Shown here piece by piece: positions 54,542-63,455 of a DNA stretch of 64,000 bases. Under the pieces are notes generated by a model. The model was not told where the DNA came from. It ran no database searches and saw only the letters and a list, made by a program, of their open reading frames with translations. The stretch's first letter is position 1, and each line of letters opens with the position of its first letter. The translations under genes were made by a program, and so were the position numbers. Source of the DNA: Marispirochaeta sp. (lineage in GTDB: Bacteria > Spirochaetota > Spirochaetia > JC444 > Marispirochaetaceae); assembly GCF_963668165.1 (NCBI RefSeq), contig NZ_OY764213.1, positions 124,001-188,000 of the forward strand. The letters are read 5' to 3'.

Positions 54542-56293
54542 ATGAAAAAGATAGTAAAATGCCAGCTAATGGCCGATAGAATAAGAAGTACTTTGATAAA
54601 AATGCATAATTCAAAATCGTTCAGATACTTCAAGGCACCCGCAGCAGATAGACTGCCCGCTTTTGTATATACACCAATCGCGTACCTGCTCCTTATATCT
54701 TTTATAGCGGGTATGATTTTAAGCTGCACCATAAATCACCAAATTCCGGAGAAAGTCTCATTCCTTGAACAGATGGAGCCGAACAGCGGGTTAAAAAATT
54801 CACCGGAAATTTCTGAAAAAATGCATTTCTGGCGGGAACAGAAACGGGGATCCAACGCTTTTTTGCATAATTATCGACCGGATTATTTTAAAGAGGCAAA
54901 AGCTGCCGGAATACAGTACCTGCGCTACGGACCCGATTTGCTTCCCTCCGATTCAAAAGACTTTCTGATCGGGGACCTTGATAATTTTACGCATATAAAT
55001 CAAAAAGATCTGGCGACATTGCGAAGCATTCTGGATGATGCATATAACAACGGTATAGGAATCGTACTCACCATGTTCGAGCTTCCCGGTCACAGATACG
55101 GGAACCCGCGGGAAGTCGAAACAGATTGCCGTTTATGGCAGGATGAACAGTTCTGGTTTCAATCATTTGAATTCTGGAAGCAGCTTGCTGAGGCCCTTAA
55201 AGACCATCCTGCAATTGTCGCATACAACCCGATAAACGAACCTGTTGCCGCATATGCATATGGCTTTGAAGACCCGGGCAGAAGGTTTACAAGATGGCTG
55301 GACAACACACGGGGGACTACAGCAGATTTGAATCTCTTTAATAAACTGATGGTTACGTCAATCAGGGAGGCAGACAAGTTAACTCCGATTATGCTGGACG
55401 GATATTTCTGGGCGGATCCCAAAGGGCTGCCCTATATGGAAGCAATTGAGGATCCTAATATTCTTTATGCTTTTCACAATCCCGCCCCATGGATTTTTTC
55501 CTCCCTGGAAGGCAATAAAGGTAAATACAGTTACCCGGCGGCAATGCCGAAATACTGGAATGGGCCCGCCGTACCCTGGACATTAAATGATCTTGAAACG
55601 TTTCTGGATCCTGTTGTGCTGTTTATGGAGAAAAATCGAATACAGGATTATCAGATTGTCGCAAGTGAATTCTGGTGTAACAGGAGGATTCACGGCTGCG
55701 CGGAATATTTTAATGACCTGATATCTCTTTACAATAAAAATAACTGGCATTGGGGGTTTTGGCAATTCCGTGCGGATGGCAGTTATACCGGACTTGATTA
55801 CGAGCTTGGCGATGCACCCGATTCAGGGCTTTATATTGTCAAATCACATAAAAAGGGAATAGACCCGGATAAGCTGAAAAGCCGTTCTCCTAATCCTGTT
55901 TGGAATGTTTTATCCGCCGCCTTAAAAGAGGAAGAAATCACAGACGCTGCTGATACCAGGACGTTACCGGTCCCTGCACTGGAAGAAGAGATCAACAGAT
56001 TAATTACTGCACTCCACAATGAAGAGTGGATAGTACAGGATGCTGCAGCGTTGGATTTGGCTGAAATGGGATCAAAGGCTTACGGAGCCGTACCGCATTT
56101 ACTGGTACTTCTGGAACATGAAGAATGGATTGTCAGAAGATCTTCCATCTACGCTCTTTCGAAAATCGGCGCTTTGCAGGATAGAATGATCAGAAATGCA
56201 ATCAGGAAATTGAAAAAGGATCCTGAAGAACATGTACGAATCGAAGCAAATCTTGCTTTGGGTTTATTGAGGATTGATAAACGGGCGCAATAA
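54542..56293 (+). CDS. GH5-like lipoprotein with C-terminal HEAT-type repeats
   Basis: 583 aa. A hydrophobic segment ends in lipobox ILSC (Cys62), preceded by about 40 extra residues; the true start may be later, but no candidate ATG has a clear Shine-Dalgarno. The catalytic barrel (about 95-460) has acid/base Glu233 in AYNPINEP and nucleophile Glu376 in IVASEFWCNR, the clan GH-A pattern of GH5. Residues about 500-580 form two or three HEAT/PBS-lyase repeats (NEEWIVQDAAALDLAEMG; HEEWIVRRSSIYALSKIG; DPEEHVRIEANLALGLL). Expected on the cell surface or in the periplasm, cleaving beta-glycans. Confidence 0.8.
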   Translation: MKKIVKCQLMADRIRSTLIKMHNSKSFRYFKAPAADRLPAFVYTPIAYLLLISFIAGMILSCTINHQIPEKVSFLEQMEPNSGLKNSPEISEKMHFWREQKRGSNAFLHNYRPDYFKEAKAAGIQYLRYGPDLLPSDSKDFLIGDLDNFTHINQKDLATLRSILDDAYNNGIGIVLTMFELPGHRYGNPREVETDCRLWQDEQFWFQSFEFWKQLAEALKDHPAIVAYNPINEPVAAYAYGFEDPGRRFTRWLDNTRGTTADLNLFNKLMVTSIREADKLTPIMLDGYFWADPKGLPYMEAIEDPNILYAFHNPAPWIFSSLEGNKGKYSYPAAMPKYWNGPAVPWTLNDLETFLDPVVLFMEKNRIQDYQIVASEFWCNRRIHGCAEYFNDLISLYNKNNWHWGFWQFRADGSYTGLDYELGDAPDSGLYIVKSHKKGIDPDKLKSRSPNPVWNVLSAALKEEEITDAADTRTLPVPALEEEINRLITALHNEEWIVQDAAALDLAEMGSKAYGAVPHLLVLLEHEEWIVRRSSIYALSKIGALQDRMIRNAIRKLKKDPEEHVRIEANLALGLLRIDKRAQ

Positions 56294-56425
56294 AACCTGT
56301 TGGGGAAACAATTGGCTTTATGCGAGGCATGCCTGAACTATCACGCTCAAAAACAGGGGTAATGCTGCAGCAAAATACACCGCAAATTGCCAACCTTTTT
56401 CCGTTCTTTCTATTCCATCACCTCA

Positions 56426-57328
56426 CTACTTCTGCAGTTTCTCAAGCTCCTCGCGCCAGTTATGCTGCTCTTTGAATCCAAGGATTTCCCGGGCTTTACG
56501 GTTGGAGAGGGGTGCCTCATCCCCGGGAAGGGGCCGTGTCAGGGGAACTCCAGGTGACCAGCGGGCGAGAAATTCCTCTGTAGGAAGCTCTGCGGTGATT
56601 GTGTCGTTTACAGCATTGAAAATCTGAAAACCCAGCCCGTCTTTTTCAAGACAGAGATGTACAATCTGCGCCAGATCCCGGGCATCCACATAGCTCCAGG
56701 CATTCCGCTTGCGCGAAGGCGGGTCCGCAAGGTAGCCAGGAAAGTTGCTGTATTCGTGGGGTTCGATCACATTCCCGATCCGCAGGGCATAGACATCCGC
56801 CTTGAACCTGGCAGCCAATCCCCGTGCGGTACGTTCATTAACCACCTTGGATAGTCCATAGCTGTCCATGGGATCGACATCGTACTCCTCATCCAGGGGG
56901 AAACTATGATAATCAGTATCTCCCTCGGCAAAACAGACGCCATAGGTCGTTTCGCTTGAAGCAATTACAACCTTGCGGATTCCAAGTTTCAAGGCTGCTT
57001 CGATTATATTATAGGTCCCGATTACGTTTACCCGATAGGTCTCGTTATCGGTGTTGATCAGGATTCTGGGAACCGCGGCAAAGTGGACTACCGCATCCAC
57101 CGGTCCCGGAGCAGCACCCTCTTTCAGCCCGTCAAACCCGAAATGGGTAGTCATGGCATTAAAAACCTGCCCGCTGTCGGTTACATCGCCGATAAGCGTA
57201 TGCACGTCGGGAGAATCCAGGGGTTTCAGATCAAAATTCAGTACCCGGTACCCCTTTTCCACCAGCCAGGGGATTACATGCTTACCGGCTTTTCCGGTTC
57301 CGCCGGTGAATAGTATTCGCTTTGTCAT
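56426..57328 (-). CDS. NAD-dependent epimerase/dehydratase (SDR family)
   Basis: 300 aa from the ATG at 57328 (GGAGGACAG before it). Rossmann motif TGGTGKAGK, then SSETTYG and the catalytic YGLSK. Extended SDR family; related enzymes include UDP-glucose 4-epimerase and uronate dehydrogenase. The uronate-rich neighbourhood makes the latter possible but not shown. Starts 14 bp after the EIIA-diadenylate cyclase gene and is probably co-transcribed with it. Confidence 0.85.
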   Translation of the reverse strand: MTKRILFTGGTGKAGKHVIPWLVEKGYRVLNFDLKPLDSPDVHTLIGDVTDSGQVFNAMTTHFGFDGLKEGAAPGPVDAVVHFAAVPRILINTDNETYRVNVIGTYNIIEAALKLGIRKVVIASSETTYGVCFAEGDTDYHSFPLDEEYDVDPMDSYGLSKVVNERTARGLAARFKADVYALRIGNVIEPHEYSNFPGYLADPPSRKRNAWSYVDARDLAQIVHLCLEKDGLGFQIFNAVNDTITAELPTEEFLARWSPGVPLTRPLPGDEAPLSNRKAREILGFKEQHNWREELEKLQK

Positions 57329-57342
57329 TCTGTCCTCCATTT

Positions 57343-58677
57343 TTATAGTTCCATTATGCGCCGTCCGGATTTGAAGACGCTGACCTTCCGTGTCGATTCG
57401 GAAATCGCCACCGCCAAAGCGGAACTGACCGCGGATATCCCCTGAGCAGCAGCATGCCGTGCGCCGAGACCCGAATGCATCTCATCGGCGGTCGGCTGGC
57501 CGGATAAATAGGTTCCTGCCGATTCAATTGTCCCGTCGCCGTTTATTATAAAGGCTCCGTCGATTCTTGCAAACTCCTTGACGGTCTCCTCGATACTCGG
57601 ATCCAGGATATTCCGGTCCTCCCGGGGGTAGCCGTGAAAGGGATTGGCAATCATCTGCCGGGTATACTTTGTTACCCCCTCGTAATCCCCTACAACAAAA
57701 AGGGTTCCCACAGGTTTTCCCTCCCTGCCTTCAACCGCCAGCTGGGTTGCCACCTGCAGTACCCGTGTAAATGTAGACAATTCCAGGTCGTCCGGAAACC
57801 CTCCAGCCTGGGCCGTGTACGGAATATCCCCTTCCCTGTCCAGATGGGTGAGCCGTATTGAATCAAGAAATCCGGACCCCGGCTGTCCAAAAACATTCAC
57901 AATTATATCATTCTGATTTACAACCTTTCTGCCAAGAAGATACATAAGGGTAAACTGGACATGGGCTGAACGCTTTACTCCCTTGAAGGGCATAACGACG
58001 GGATTATATTCGGCGATAAACCGGGGATCAAAGCGACCTTCACGGCTGGTAACAATGATTGCATCCGTCCCTTTAACAAGGGAACTAATAAAAGAATCAT
58101 CGTCGATGGCATCGGAGTGCAGAATGAGCCTTGCTGATTCCACGGAATCCCGAATCCTGGCGGCTTCGCGAAAGATGAGTGTAGAAAGCCCCAGACGGTC
58201 ATGATAAAAGGGGTCCGAGGCCTCCTGCTCCGGCTGTCCCAGCAGAGACAGAAAGTCGGCGGCACTGGCGGTAGAGATAAGCCGCCGCAGAAGCTCTTCA
58301 TCCTGCAATACCGCCGCCATTTCGCTTAAGAGCTGAAGGTGTCTATCCCGGCCACCCGCCAGGAGCACCACCAGGCGGACAGGATTGTCCCGGTCACTGT
58401 CCCAGTCGACCCCTTCGGGGATTACAGCTATCGCCAGCCGGTTTTCTTTGATACCCGGAATAACCGCGTGAGGAACAGCAAGCAGAGGCCCCAGCCTGGT
58501 AGAAAGGGAAACCTCCCGTTTCTGCACCAGGGCCTCAATCTGACCGGTATCCATGCCTCCCAGATCAGCCGCAACGGCACCACAGAGCCGCCGCAGTACC
58601 TCGTCTTTATCCACAGGGCTGCCCGCGGAATAGAGAAAGATCGAGTCCGGGGACAGCATACGATTGAATATAGTCAT
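57343..58677 (-). CDS. PTS-EIIA-like / DacZ-like diadenylate cyclase fusion
   Basis: 444 aa from the ATG at 58677; the frame reaches a TTG at 58713, but that TTG is the -35 box. Residues about 1-150 are a type-2 PTS EIIA domain with the phospho-acceptor motif LLAVPHAVIPG (His70), then GVDWDS and PVRLVVLLA. About 180-280 resembles the pyruvate-kinase-C-like domain of archaeal DacZ. About 305-440 is a DAC (DisA_N) domain with Asp-Gly-Ala (373-375) and GARHAAAQGIS (Arg407-His408), the two catalytic motifs. Predicted product: c-di-AMP from two ATP, with activity possibly tuned by phosphorylation. No PTS gene is nearby. Confidence 0.8.
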   Translation of the reverse strand: MTIFNRMLSPDSIFLYSAGSPVDKDEVLRRLCGAVAADLGGMDTGQIEALVQKREVSLSTRLGPLLAVPHAVIPGIKENRLAIAVIPEGVDWDSDRDNPVRLVVLLAGGRDRHLQLLSEMAAVLQDEELLRRLISTASAADFLSLLGQPEQEASDPFYHDRLGLSTLIFREAARIRDSVESARLILHSDAIDDDSFISSLVKGTDAIIVTSREGRFDPRFIAEYNPVVMPFKGVKRSAHVQFTLMYLLGRKVVNQNDIIVNVFGQPGSGFLDSIRLTHLDREGDIPYTAQAGGFPDDLELSTFTRVLQVATQLAVEGREGKPVGTLFVVGDYEGVTKYTRQMIANPFHGYPREDRNILDPSIEETVKEFARIDGAFIINGDGTIESAGTYLSGQPTADEMHSGLGARHAAAQGISAVSSALAVAISESTRKVSVFKSGRRIMEL

Positions 58678-58685
58678 TACATTTA

Positions 58686-58713
58686 ATAATACCCCAGGGA
58701 GATGGACTGTCAA
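58686..58713 (-). promoter_or_regulatory. Promoter of the EIIA-diadenylate cyclase gene (leaderless arrangement)
   Basis: TTGACA (58713-58708), 16-bp spacer, TATTAT (58691-58686). The ATG at 58677 lies where transcription is expected to begin, with no Shine-Dalgarno before it. Confidence 0.6.
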
Positions 58714-58746
58714 GAAATCATTCCATACAGGTAAAGATACGCAGTA

Positions 58747-59265
58747 TCAGAGCAGGAGGAACCCGAAAACCCCGCTAACGACAATCAGAATGGCCGGATG
58801 TATGGAAAAAAACCTTAGTACGCCAAAGGCTATCACAGCGATAATAATCGGTCCCGGTGAATCAAATGCAACCCGCCCAATCGAATAAGCACTGTAAAAA
58901 ATCAGAGCCACCAGAGCAGGTTTCAGCCCCAGCAGCGCGCCTTTAATCCACGGAGAATGGTAAAAACGGTCTGCTACTGCCCACAAAAGCAGCACAGCCA
59001 TGACAGGGACCATCAGGACACCCACAGTGGCGACAATAGAGCCGGGAAGCCCTGCGACTCCGTAACCGATAAAGGTGGCAGAGTTAATTGCAATGGGCCC
59101 GGGAGTCAGCTGAGAGATGGCAATGAGATCCGCAAACTGATGGAGAGACATCCAGGCGTGAATCCGGACAACCTCTACCTCGATAAGGGGAATCGCCGCG
59201 TAGCCCCCGCCGAAACTGAAAGCCCCGATTTTACAAAAAGCGGCGAATAAGGAAAGAAGCTGCAT
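58747..59265 (-). CDS. Half-size chromate transporter (CHR), second partner
   Basis: 172 aa, one CHR domain with FCKIGAFSFGGGYAAIPLIEVEVV near the start and SQLTPGPIAINSATFIGY about residue 50. Short-chain CHR proteins work as pairs, and the partner is immediately upstream (TAATG, one shared base). Exports chromate or imports/exports sulfate-like anions depending on the member. Confidence 0.88.
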   Translation of the reverse strand: MQLLSLFAAFCKIGAFSFGGGYAAIPLIEVEVVRIHAWMSLHQFADLIAISQLTPGPIAINSATFIGYGVAGLPGSIVATVGVLMVPVMAVLLLWAVADRFYHSPWIKGALLGLKPALVALIFYSAYSIGRVAFDSPGPIIIAVIAFGVLRFFSIHPAILIVVSGVFGFLLL

Positions 59266-59807
59266 TATTCTGCCCCCTTCCGTCTTCTGCGCAGAGACTC
59301 CCGCATGAGTCCGGCGATAACAGAGAGAACCACTACCTGGAAAGGGTTTATCCCGGTAAAAATGAGAAGAGCAAACCAGATTCCCGCAAGGATAAAAAGA
59401 AACCCGGATGGAGTTCTGCGCGCCACCCGTACCCCGGTCAATGCAATAAGGGCGACAACAGCTCCCCGGATTCCCCGGAAGGAGGCCATAACCTCAGGTA
59501 ATTCAAAAAAACCGGAGAGATGCACTGCAATGAAAAGGATGATCAGGAACGAGGGCAAAGAGACCCCCAGGCAGGTGGCTGCCGCGCCTTTCCATCCGCC
59601 AATCTGACGCCCGATTAAGAGGGCTGTATTGACGGCAATAGGGCCAGGAGCTGATTGGGCCACCAGCAGTATGTGGTCGATCTCCGCCTTGCTCAGCAGC
59701 TTCGAGCTTGTAGAAACCTCATGCTCGATGATCGGCACCATCGCGTATCCGCCGCCGATGGTAAAGAGACCTATCCGGAAAAACTGCAGAAAGAGTCGTA
59801 TAAGCAT
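59265..59807 (-). CDS. Half-size chromate transporter (CHR), first partner
   Basis: 180 aa from the ATG at 59807 (CGGAGAACAG before it; the longer frame to 59921 lies within the upstream gene). CHR signature FFRIGLFTIGGGYAMVPIIEHEV and AQSAPGPIAVNTALLIG. Overlaps the stop of the GT51 gene, so the three genes form an operon. Confidence 0.88.
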   Translation of the reverse strand: MLIRLFLQFFRIGLFTIGGGYAMVPIIEHEVSTSSKLLSKAEIDHILLVAQSAPGPIAVNTALLIGRQIGGWKGAAATCLGVSLPSFLIILFIAVHLSGFFELPEVMASFRGIRGAVVALIALTGVRVARRTPSGFLFILAGIWFALLIFTGINPFQVVVLSVIAGLMRESLRRRRKGAE

Positions 59808-62071
59808 CACTGTTCTCCGTGAGTAAAAACGGGGCGTGCAGCAAGGGCCTGCCGGTACTCCTCCTCCGTCAAGCGTCCCCTCTCGAGCATTACATCTAAA
59901 TAACGCTGCATATGGTTCCACCAGGAATCGGGAACCCTGCCCTCCCGGTACATACTGTAATACCGGCGTGGAGCAGGCAGAATTGAAGCCATCCAGACGG
60001 CCTCGTTTATGCTGATATCCATTGGGTCCTTGCCAAAAAAGTGCCGGGAGGCTTCGTTTATGCCGATTATACCGGGTCCGAACTCGACCAGGTTTATGTA
60101 CAACTCCAGAATGCGTTCCTTGGATACCCGGGCGTCTCTTTCCAGCAGATACACAAGAAAGGCTTCATGAATCTTGCGGGATATTACCCTCTCCCGGTTC
60201 AGAAAAAGGTTTTTTATCAGCTGCATTGTCAGGGTACTTGCGCCGACTTCAATACCGCCTGAGCTGATATTCCGCTCCACCGCGTGGCGAAAGGTAAGCC
60301 AGTTTATACCGTCGTGGAAAAAGAAGTCACCGTCTTCGCAGGTCAGGACAGCAAGGGGAATCCACGGTGACATCTCTTCCAGGTAAATATAGTGGTAGGG
60401 CCAGTCCGCCGGAACCGCACCAGCCTCCTGCATTGCTCCGAGATTCTTCGGCTCCGGAGCACCATGTCTTTCCCAGGCCCGCAAGCGCTTTATCTGCCCT
60501 TCGGTAAGTTCAGAATTCTTACGCATCCAATCCAGCCCCGCAATCTTCGGTTCCGGGATATGGAGCCGCCTTGAGCTTCCGCTGCTTTCCAGAGTATGGA
60601 AAAAAGACCTCTTCAGTTTGTAAACATTCAGTTCCTCCGGTATGGATTCAACGGCGAAATCCTCCATGGACACCGCGGACCTCCAGTTCATCTCCCGAAT
60701 CATGTCCAGAGGAACCTCCAGGTCCAGATTCCAGGAGATGTTCCCGGAAAGCTCCATTCGCGCAAAGGGTCCGGAAAGGCCCTCCGGCACTGCGGCAAGA
60801 ATCTTTTGTGCCCGTGTCTCCGGTAGATGAAGCCGCAGATCGAGTCTTGCAGGCAGAGAGGCTTGAGGGAAAATGCCCCGCAATGCCGGTAGAAACTCCA
60901 TGACAATACCGTTCAGAGTCAGCCTCCCCTTACGGAAGCGCAGCTCCCCCCAGGCGGAAGAGGGGTCCCTCAAGTGGGACTCCTGCATGGCAGCGATAAT
61001 CCCGGGATTCGATGGGGTTGCTTTTCCCAGGATACGCGGCGGCGGAAGAGAGGCCTCAGGATCAAAAATCAGGTTAAAATCATAGATCAGAGCAAATCCG
61101 GATACCGCCTCCCCCCCCAGAGTCTGGTGGGAAATCGACAGATCTCTGCCCCGCAGGATGCCCTCAAGTTCAATAAGCCCTGGAACCGGGCTTACAAAAC
61201 GCCCATCGAAATCGACGGAGCCGGAAACCAGGGGGTAATCGCCGGCATTGTCAAACAGTGCTGCCAATTGCCCTATATCTATATCGGATACGGAGATCTC
61301 CGCCTCTGCCCGCCGCCCCTCAAAACTCAGTACGGAGCCGAGTTTCGCGTTGTCTCCTTCCGCCTCAATCCGCAGGGACATGGGCGAATCTTCCAGCATA
61401 ATCTGCAGATCAACTCTTCCCGGCAAAACACTCTCCACATTGTTGTTCCGACAGCGAAAAATCGTGTTGTACATAAAAAGCTGTTTAGGGAAAAGCCGGT
61501 GCTGCGTCACTTTTGTGCCGAGGTCCCAGAAGCGGCTAAAATCAAGGGACTTTCGGTCCCCCGGATCCCCCCTGCTGTCAGGCCCTGCCGCAGATCGGGG
61601 TTGAGCCTGATCGGAACCGGGATCGGGCTTTTCGGCATCCGGCGGACCGGGACTTGCTGCAGGTACCTCAACACTGCGACCTTTCGTCAGGAAGAGGAGA
61701 CTTTCTACAGGGACAGGGCAGATTTCTACATCGTAAAAATCAGCGCTGCGTATCAGATCCTCTGTATCCGCACCTTTGGTAAGATATTTGATTATGTCTG
61801 CATCGATGAGCAGCCTGCCGGCTGCAAAGAGAGGCATACCGGGATCACCATCAACGGATACAACACGGACACCGGTAAAGCGCAGGCCCTTAAAGGGTAC
61901 ATACGCCGCAGAATCAGCTTTGATGGTCAAGCCGGCGCGGGACTCAAGACCTTGAGACAGCGAGGTGAATAAATCCGGAACAAGCCGGGAATTTACATAG
62001 TGCAGCCCTGCAGAAAAGAGAAGAATCAGCAGCAGAGAAGTCAGGAATAAAAAAATGATTTTAGGCTTCAT
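59807..62071 (-). CDS. AsmA-like / peptidoglycan glycosyltransferase (GT51) fusion
   Basis: 754 aa. N-terminal membrane anchor (about 4-26), then about 500 residues of beta-rich sequence that starts like AsmA/TamB-type proteins (SRAGLTIKADSAAYVPFKGLRFTGVRV) and includes a Pro/Asp-rich linker. The C-terminal 190 residues are a GT51 transglycosylase with its motifs in order: CEDGDFFFHDGINW, GASTLTMQLIKNLFL, SRKIHEAFL, KERILELYINLVEFG. No transpeptidase domain. Predicted to polymerise lipid II at the outer face of the inner membrane. The role of the AsmA-like part is unknown. No clear Shine-Dalgarno. Confidence 0.82.
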   Translation of the reverse strand: MKPKIIFLFLTSLLLILLFSAGLHYVNSRLVPDLFTSLSQGLESRAGLTIKADSAAYVPFKGLRFTGVRVVSVDGDPGMPLFAAGRLLIDADIIKYLTKGADTEDLIRSADFYDVEICPVPVESLLFLTKGRSVEVPAASPGPPDAEKPDPGSDQAQPRSAAGPDSRGDPGDRKSLDFSRFWDLGTKVTQHRLFPKQLFMYNTIFRCRNNNVESVLPGRVDLQIMLEDSPMSLRIEAEGDNAKLGSVLSFEGRRAEAEISVSDIDIGQLAALFDNAGDYPLVSGSVDFDGRFVSPVPGLIELEGILRGRDLSISHQTLGGEAVSGFALIYDFNLIFDPEASLPPPRILGKATPSNPGIIAAMQESHLRDPSSAWGELRFRKGRLTLNGIVMEFLPALRGIFPQASLPARLDLRLHLPETRAQKILAAVPEGLSGPFARMELSGNISWNLDLEVPLDMIREMNWRSAVSMEDFAVESIPEELNVYKLKRSFFHTLESSGSSRRLHIPEPKIAGLDWMRKNSELTEGQIKRLRAWERHGAPEPKNLGAMQEAGAVPADWPYHYIYLEEMSPWIPLAVLTCEDGDFFFHDGINWLTFRHAVERNISSGGIEVGASTLTMQLIKNLFLNRERVISRKIHEAFLVYLLERDARVSKERILELYINLVEFGPGIIGINEASRHFFGKDPMDISINEAVWMASILPAPRRYYSMYREGRVPDSWWNHMQRYLDVMLERGRLTEEEYRQALAARPVFTHGEQ

Positions 62072-62162
62072 GGGGTTTCTGTCGCCAAGTTTCGCACTAT
62101 ACCAACGCGAGGGTCAATAAGGAAAGCACCGTTGAAGCCCGGGACTCTGTCTGCGGATCAAT

Positions 62163-63407
62163 CTATGGAGATTGAATGGTTCCATCCCGCCTACGTGTTT
62201 GTGTCCACATAGTCACTGTATTCTTACAAGGGTATTTTGCAGCTTCCTTCTCATTAATTTCGATACCAAAACCGGGTTGTCCATTTGCGTACACATACCC
62301 TTTCTTATACTCAGGCAGTCCAATAAACACATCCAGCAAAGCCCCCGGTCTACCTTCAAGATCCTGGATGATAAAATTGGGTGGTTCAGTACCCGACCAT
62401 TCCTGGATTCCCAGATTCTGGGCAGCAAGGTCTAAATGAACGTTTGCTGCATGACCAATTGGAGAGACATCTCCAGGTCCATGCCATGCAGTGTTTATAC
62501 CAAATTGCTCAGCAAAAACCTGTAATTTGCGTGCTGGTGTTAATCCACCTATCTGACTGATATGTATACGAATAAAATCAATGAGCTGTTCAGTAATCAG
62601 ATACTTCCACTCACAGGGATTATTAAATAACTCTCCCATAGCAAGCGGTGTACTTGTGGCATAACGAAGCTTACGAAACCAATCGCCTTGTTCAAGTAAG
62701 ATTGCATCTTCAAGAAAAAACAGTCTGAACGGTTCCAGATCCTTTGCCAGTTGAATGGCTTCCATCGGACGGATACGTCCATGTACGTCATGACATAGAT
62801 TAATTTCATAGCCCAGTTTACTTCGAACGGTTTCAAACAATCGAATTGTTTCACGAATATAATGGTGTGAATCCAGATAGACTCCCTTTGGAGATCCTAT
62901 AGGTGCAGTTTCTGGAGCCATACCATAAGCTCCCCCGTATCCCCCGGATTGGCATCGTATAGTTGTTATTCCCTGTTCCTGATAACGCCGTATATTATCG
63001 CATAGCTCCTCCATATCTTTACCGTCTGCATGCCGGTAAACAGGAACACCTTCTCTTGCTTTACCGCCAAATAAATCATAAACCGGCATTCCTGCAAGTT
63101 TACCTTTAATATCCCACAATGCCATATCAATTCCAGATATCGCGTTATTTTCAATAGGCCCATTGCGCCAGTAGGCGTTGTTGTTCATCAGCTGCCAGGT
63201 TTGCTCAATATTTGCAACATCTAATCCAACAACTAATGGTTTTAAATACTCCTCTACAAGAAGCTTAACAGCTAAATGGCGATAAGCAAACGTTGCACAC
63301 CCTAATCCGTAAAGTTCCGGTTCCGATGTTTCAACTTTAACAACTACAAGGTTTATTCCCTCTGGAGCGGTCAGAATTACCTTTACATCACGTATAGTTA
63401 CAGCCAC
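62163..63407 (-). CDS. Enolase-superfamily sugar acid dehydratase (ManD/RspA type)
   Basis: 414 aa. Metal ligands Asp207 (CHDVHGR), Glu233 (FFLEDA) and Glu259 (MGELF), with His209 and His309 (AWHGPGD) as acid/base residues, the arrangement of the mannonate dehydratase subgroup. WxxNNNAYWRNGPIENNAISGIDMALWDIKGK is the typical barrel start. Substrate is probably D-mannonate or D-gluconate. Some members have low activity (RspA). It follows a GntR regulator on the same strand by 48 bp and fits hexuronate catabolism. Confidence 0.88.
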   Translation of the reverse strand: MAVTIRDVKVILTAPEGINLVVVKVETSEPELYGLGCATFAYRHLAVKLLVEEYLKPLVVGLDVANIEQTWQLMNNNAYWRNGPIENNAISGIDMALWDIKGKLAGMPVYDLFGGKAREGVPVYRHADGKDMEELCDNIRRYQEQGITTIRCQSGGYGGAYGMAPETAPIGSPKGVYLDSHHYIRETIRLFETVRSKLGYEINLCHDVHGRIRPMEAIQLAKDLEPFRLFFLEDAILLEQGDWFRKLRYATSTPLAMGELFNNPCEWKYLITEQLIDFIRIHISQIGGLTPARKLQVFAEQFGINTAWHGPGDVSPIGHAANVHLDLAAQNLGIQEWSGTEPPNFIIQDLEGRPGALLDVFIGLPEYKKGYVYANGQPGFGIEINEKEAAKYPCKNTVTMWTQTRRRDGTIQSP

Positions 63408-63455
63408 CTTTGGGCTCCTTTTTCGAAAATGGATTATAATCTGGTAAGATGATCA

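Noticed and set aside
60974..61972. 332-codon plus-strand frame opposite the AsmA-GT51 gene
   Set aside because: No ribosome site or recognisable domain, while the minus strand encodes a coherent protein with GT51 motifs.
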